This document shows, in pieces, positions 59,181-64,000 of a stretch of 64,000 bases of DNA. Source of the stretch: Limonium bicolor (lineage: Eukaryota; Streptophyta; Magnoliopsida; Caryophyllales; Plumbaginaceae). The stretch's first letter is position 1; every line of letters starts with the position of its first letter. The translations under genes were made by a program, and so were the position numbers. The DNA lies in the NCBI GenBank assembly GCA_023374045.1, contig CM041778.1, positions 402,626,438 to 402,690,437 of the forward strand. The letters run 5' to 3'. The notes beneath the pieces were generated by a model that saw nothing but the letters and a program-made list of their open reading frames with translations, did no database searches and was not told where the DNA came from.

Positions 59181-59269
59181 CTGTTGAAGGTTTTAGGGTT
59201 AGTAATCAATTCAAGTATTAAGCAGTAAGTAGGCAAACACAATTCTCATTTAAAGGTTTCCTACTTCAC
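59181..59269 (-). other. Intron-like segment in gag (89 bp)
   Basis: Minus strand GTGAAGTAGG...CTTCAACAG with a TTACTAACCC branch-like site about 23 nt from the acceptor. The upstream side has a G run, and the frame is off by one after removal, possibly a later indel in that run. Confidence 0.6.
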
Positions 59270-59392
59270 CCCCTTGCCGTGGCCGCTAGAAGTCGCTCCC
59301 TCATCCTCGCCCTTGGGGTTCTTCCTCTTCTTCCCCTGGGCCTCATCTCGAGTCTGAAGCATCAGCTCGGTCACCGATGCAGTGTCGTAGCA
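59270..59392 (-). pseudogene. Host gypsy gag, middle exon
   Basis: Minus strand, open. It begins CYDTASVTELMLQTRDEAQG and continues with Lys/Arg-rich KKRKNPKGEDEG, as in the region after the gag core of chromoviruses. Confidence 0.65.
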
Positions 59393-59470
59393 CTACTATA
59401 AATCATTGGTGAGTTTTTGTATTGGTAAAGTAGATCTCAATAGGTAAAAGAGACTTAGGTATTTATTTAC
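59393..59470 (-). other. Intron-like segment in gag (78 bp)
   Basis: Minus strand donor CAG|GTAAATAAAT, A/T-rich body, acceptor TATAGTAG. Its removal continues FTTIQ directly into CYDTAS. Reading through it instead meets a stop at once. Confidence 0.65.
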
Positions 59471-60078
59471 CTGGATGGTGGTGAAGAGTATAGCTCCCAT
59501 GAAACCCTGGATGCGGAACTGCAAACCCGCTATAAACTTCTGGATCTTCACTGTGTCTGAGTAGTCAACTCCTAGAATGAAGTCCAGTCGACTAATGAAC
59601 CGAGCATAGTATCCATCCACTGTCTGACTCCCCTGCTTTAGAATCTCAAACTCCTGATGCTTCCTCTACTTCAAGTGCTTGGGGTAGTACTTGTCCCGAA
59701 GCACCTGCACGAATGCAGTCCAGTCAAATCCCGGTATAGCTCTATGGTGGTTCTCAACTAACTGCCACCAAATGTCTACAGCGTCCTTCAGGTGGAAGTT
59801 GTGATGTCAACCCTCTGATCTTTTGGAACCCGTATAGCTCGAAACGCTTCTGGTGCTCCACGATGAACTTCTTCAGTGAAGCGGGGTCCTGCTCCCCCGA
59901 GTATGTCGGTACTCATGCGTCAACTACGCTCTTCAACTAATTGGTCTCTTTGGGCTGCTGTGGGTGGGGTATGGCTCCCGCAAACTGTGTCCCTAACTGC
60001 ACGGTGAAGGTAGCCATGCTTTGGCGTCTCACCACCACGCCCTCTGCCGCCCCCACGTCCTCTACCACTCCTGGACAT
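59471..60078 (-). pseudogene. Host gypsy gag, N-terminus and core (frameshifted)
   Basis: A minus-strand ATG at 60078 opens MSRSGRGRGGGRGRGGE. After frame damage it continues with family-like pieces EQDPASLKKFIVEHQKRFEL, HLKDAVDIWWQLVE, VLRDKYYPKHLK (then a TAG), EFEILKQGSQTVDGYYARFI and KFIAGLQFRIQGFMG. This is the retrotransposon gag core of chromoviruses, about 200 residues. Stops and at least one shift make it a pseudogene. Confidence 0.8.
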
Positions 60079-60284
60079 TTAAAAGATGGTAAGTTATCGT
60101 TACTACTAGGTACTATACCGTAATTACATTCATGTTCACAAACATGTCAGTAAGACTGATTTCCTAATGTTAAGGTATTCCTAAGACTTCTCTAAGTCAC
60201 GGATCCTCACAGACATTCCCGTATTCCCGAAATTCCTATGCTCACTGTTCTTGACTCAGTATCTTGTCATCAGAGCGGTACTCC
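60079..60284 (-). other. Host gypsy leader between PBS and gag
   Basis: Short untranslated stretch with no other gene seen. Confidence 0.5.
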
Positions 60285-60296
60285 GCTCTAATACCA
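60269..60296 (-). other. tRNA-iMet-type PBS of host gypsy element, in a hairpin
   Basis: Minus strand TGGTATTAGAGC (60285-60296), one base from the canonical PBS, 5 nt from the LTR. Arms ATCAGAGCGG and CCGCTCTAAT (one mismatch) lie at 60269-60292. Confidence 0.8.
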
Positions 60297-60301
60297 CTTT
60301 T

Positions 60302-60983
60302 TGTAACACCCTTAATCTTGATCTCATATTATCGCAAGTCGTAGCATAATTAAAGATGTAATTTGTAGCGGAAAATTAAACTAACTATCGCATTGGTGTT
60401 ACACGCCGTCACTCACCCTTGTGAGTAACTAGGCAATCTCATACCGTCAAACCAAACTTCATACTTATGACGACTAGATACTGATCAACCATAAAATATA
60501 ATCTAAATCCAAAAGCTAACAAGTGAGCTACTAATCCAAAATACATCCAAATTCCCAAAATATAATGCATAATGAATTCAAAAGCGCAATACCAAAAATA
60601 CGCTAACTACCCAGCACCCCGCACTCCGGCTTCACGACCCGATCAACAACCTGTGATGTGTTGGCCCATAAGGGCTCAACAAACTATGCTGGTATGCTAA
60701 AGTGTAATCTTAGAATCAATCGGATCCCTTAGGTCATTTAGCCATCTTAACATGCGGTTCATTTCATGCTTTTCCAATTTATAATAATAGTAATCAACTG
60801 TAAATGCTTAAATAAACACACAACAGTTCATCCAACAATATCAGAACACAATCAGTAAAACAATACCAAAAGAGATACGTGCTTTAACTAATCGTTCTTG
60901 TTACTCGGCCTTAAGGTCTCGTTATTCTTTTAACCAACCACTTAATCCTCTTAGTTAATTTCCACCTCGGGTGTCATGTTAGG
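60302..60983 (-). repeat. Host gypsy 5' LTR, inner part
   Basis: Begins TGTAACACCC beside the PBS. It is alignable by eye to the minus strand of the layer-3a LTR end, for example GTAGCATAATTA near 60341 and the CCGCACTCCGGCTTCACG segment near 60618-60636. It is cut at 60984 by another LTR. Confidence 0.8.
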
Positions 60984-63900
60984 TGTAACACCCCTACCGC
61001 TAATCCATCTCAGTTACCAATATCAAAGCAGCGGAAATTCACTTACAAACGGTGGGTGATACAATACCGTTAGCCACCCACGTGACTAACAAGGCCAATC
61101 CAAATACAGATCTACTATCGGTCTGATGAACTTGAATGTACCGAGCAATCAATTAACACTACTACATTACATTCCTTTACCATTTCAAATATCAATACAA
61201 ACCTCAAATCAAATTTATACCGAGTCTCTACAATTCTCAAGTTTGCCGATAACATTTCGGTCTTACAATTCAACATTACAATAAATACAAATTTCGTAAA
61301 TCAACTGCCCATGCTTATCCCGCAACCCCGTCTTACACTCTCGAATGGTAACTGCTCCAAGTACCTGTAAGTAAAAACGGTGCCCCTAGAGGCTCAGCAA
61401 ATTGATGGCATGAAATTCACATACCCCGCGTGCTAACGGGGGTACGCCGACTACTTGGTCGAGAACATGTTTACTTCGATAATCATGCTCGCATTCAAAG
61501 GCATTTAACAAGGAATACAATAGCCACTAACACAACAAGTTTGTTAGTTACTATTAACTTACTCTTAGGCCTAGAGGGTTTCTACCTCACTACGCCTTAG
61601 TTACTTATTCATCATCTTACCCATTCTCTTGGGTTACTCTTACTCAAGCTCTCTTATTCTCATTCTCAACTCATAATCTAAATTCTCAAATCCTCAAGTT
61701 TAATACTCACATTCTCAAATTCGATACTCAAATTCAATACTCAATTCTCAAACTCAGTACTCAAATGGATGCCTTTTAAGTCATTACCCATGACCTCCGG
61801 GCAGAGTCATACACAAGACTCACCACCGGGCTTTCAAATACAAGTCTTACTTCCCGGTTTCAACCCTACTCTGGGTCTAGCATGGTGGGAAGGTTCAACT
61901 ATCAAACGGAACTATACACCTAGTTCCTCAAATTCACAAGGTCCGTTTCTCTACCGGACTACTCAAATTCCCAATACTCCTCTCTCGGAGTTATTTCACA
62001 ATCTCATAGATTAGCCTAGAAGTATCTCTCTTGATAACATCTAATAGCTTAGGGAAATTTCTCAATGTCTAGCATTTTTCAGATTTAAGGGTTTCCCCAA
62101 CTTATCGAATACTTTTGTGTTCAGGACATTTTCTCAAATTGGTCGAATCCTTATATTACGGATCGACTATCTTTTAAAGGAGGTTGACGTTCCTTTATAT
62201 CTTTTTTTTACTTTTCTCATAAGTTCATATCTTTGAACTATCATCGTCCTCTAAATGGAGGTTCATTACATACTTCCACTACAATTTGTTTGTGGATTAT
62301 TTCAATTCGGTTCTCTCACCGTTATCGGGAGTTTACTAATCCCGTACAACTCTCTCACGTTCTAGTGAGTTCTTATGTTTACATTATTGTTATTCTTGAA
62401 TTGATAGTTTTTGTGTGTTTCTGCGTTTTGTTGTTTTACGAAACGACTCTTTCTACGAGTCACTAACCAATCGTCACTCAATTATGAGTCAGTCTATAAC
62501 GCTAAGTTATACGATACAAAAAACAAGGATGGTTAGTACACACAGCAAGCATCAAGATACACAATCAAATCAATAGTCATTTTCATGCTTCTATCTTGAT
62601 TAAGTCGGCACACAAGCAAACAACACACAAATCAGTGTAGCCACGTTAGCATATAGGGCATGAGAAAATCATACCTTTCACCATGGATTAACTTTACCGG
62701 GTCACCTCACGTTCCTCGGTTTACTCTCGAATCACTGATCATATATCAAGTAATTCTATTAACATTAAGGTATTACGGTATGTAAATAACTACTACTCCC
62801 GTACTTATCCCGTTAATCTTAGTTTTATTCAAGTGTATTTAAGTTCACAACTTTCTCATTCACTTCTCAAACTTGTTTACACTTCCAAGGACTTTTGTAG
62901 GTCACCAAACAAGTCCTAAACATCATCTCAAACCATCCCCAATAAATTCCCCATCATTAGGACATTTAAAAACACATTTTGTTGTATTTTTGAACTGGTC
63001 CGGGTTTGTGTCCGGGGTTACAAACCCCAACCAATCCCGAAAATCAGTTTCTGCCCATTTTTTCATGTGGTCCGGATTTGTGTCTAGGGTTATAAACCCA
63101 GACCAACCCCTGGGATGACATTCTGGCCTGTTTTTGAGGTGGTCCGAGTTTGCGTACCGATTTACAAACCCAGACCAACCCTGGAACTATCAAATTTTAC
63201 AGTTTTTTACCACTTTTCAACCCCTAATTCACCTCTAATCATTCCCTAATCTTTACACATGTTTTCTACATGTTTAAACACCCTAAAACACTCCTTAAGA
63301 CTCCTCAAATCATGGGTCAAATTCATTACCCAATTCTTGTTCAATTCCATAAAATTCAACTTTCCCATTTTGCATTTTGCACACTTGTGCATTTCTAAAT
63401 TCTTTTCTTGATAGTTTACCTTACTCTCAACCCAAGTGACCATTCCAAATCATTCCTAGGCACTTGCATTAACTATACCCAAGTCCATCCTCCATTTTCA
63501 AGGTTATGCACACTAAGCCTTTTTCAAGAAATCAAATGCACCACAACCCTCTTTTGCTACAGATGTTTGCACTACTCTTTTTAGTTCTCCCACTACCATT
63601 CCAAGATGGTTAACTAACCAAACCAATCACCATTAACACCTAGTTTCTCTAGGTCATTCTTACTCTTATAATCACCCTAAACTCCTTCGATTTCTACCGA
63701 AATTACACCATAGTTTGCCTACAATCCTAACATTCCCAAATGCATTATCTTCATCATTCATTCACCTATTTCAATCCAAAACTAGCCACACCCATCAAAG
63801 GGTTCTACCAGCACACAGTATTCATTCAAAATCCACAAGTCAACAATATAGGCACTAACCGTAAAGTGCATGGCTCCAAGGCCCTTAAATTGTACAACAA

Positions 63901-64000
63901 TCACAAATGCATTTAAACACACCCACAATTATTTATCATCTCAACTAACCACTTTCCAACTAATGTTTTGGGTTCATTCATTTATTTACCCATCCCTTAT
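60984..64000 (-). mobile_element. LTR of a layer-2-related element inserted in the host LTR (runs off window)
   Basis: Starts TGTAACACCCCTACCGC and follows the layer-2 LTR throughout with clear divergence: CACCCACGTGACTAACAAGG near 61075, CATGACCTCCGGGCAG near 61790, and TAGCCACACCCATCAAAGGG near 63783. At 64000 it has reached the point matching about 52860 of the layer-2 LTR, so over 1 kb of the LTR is outside. Solo LTR or full element cannot be told. The preceding 5 bp are TTAGG. Confidence 0.8.
62996..63184 (+). repeat. 72-bp hairpin repeat array in the right-hand LTR
   Basis: Three units start TGGTCCGGGTTTG-like at 62996, 63068 and 63140. Each has a GGTCCGxxTTTG arm and an ACAAACCCxxACCA-type arm. 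It sits at the position equivalent to the arrays at 11053-11368 and 51683-52000 but shares little sequence with them. Confidence 0.75.

Overview
This window is intergenic DNA from a large-genome flowering plant and consists almost wholly of LTR retrotransposons nested inside each other. Evidence for a plant: Ty3/gypsy chromovirus-type, Tat/Ogre-type and Athila-type elements, a Ty1/copia element, tRNA-iMet, tRNA-Arg-like and tRNA-Asp primer-binding sites, and a plant ALKBH1-like gene piece. I see no rRNA or tRNA gene, no CRISPR array and no intact cellular gene.

Layering, outermost first. Boundaries of the four complete elements below the host were read from LTR ends plus target-site duplications (TSDs). 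(0) Host: a decayed minus-strand chromovirus-type gypsy element. Its 5' LTR begins at 60302 and runs right. Its gag lies at about 60078-58672, and its protease, RT, RNase H and integrase remnants lie at 3422-177. Its other LTR is outside the window. An AlkB-type 2-oxoglutarate/Fe(II) oxygenase sequence sits between gag and protease. (1) A plus-strand Tat/Ogre-like element, 3971-58034, TSD CTGGT, split that AlkB sequence inside its HxD metal-binding motif. It carries gag only. (2) A minus-strand element with 4.3-kb LTRs, 9301-54223, TSD AAAAG, inserted into layer 1. (3a) A plus-strand element with 6-kb LTRs, 12057-29634, TSD ATTAC, inserted into the left LTR of layer 2. (3b) A plus-strand copia element, 36296-49225, TSD CGTAG, with non-canonical TA...TA ends, inserted into the interior of layer 2. 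(4) A minus-strand Athila-like element with a single open gene, 37227-44643, TSD ACGAT/ACAAT, inserted into the copia gag. At the right, 60984-64000 is a further LTR related to layer 2, lying in the host LTR.

The most unusual part is layer 0. Its gag-protease region is broken by short GT...AG segments of 78, 89, 80 and 79 bp that look like real introns. Removing at least two of them restores the reading frame exactly. An ALKBH1-like exon lies between the zinc-knuckle exon and the protease exon, with its own acceptor-like site. This suggests a multi-intron LTR retrotransposon carrying a captured nucleic-acid demethylase domain. The copy here is a pseudogene, so any function would have to be shown in relatives.

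Coding potential: the only uninterrupted element genes are the Tat-like gag (6972-8273) and the Athila-like ORF (40325-41635 or 41665). The copia polyprotein keeps one reading frame throughout but has three nonsense codons and the nested insertion. The two long-LTR elements (layers 2 and 3a) have no usable gag-pol. Their interiors are related to each other but rearranged.
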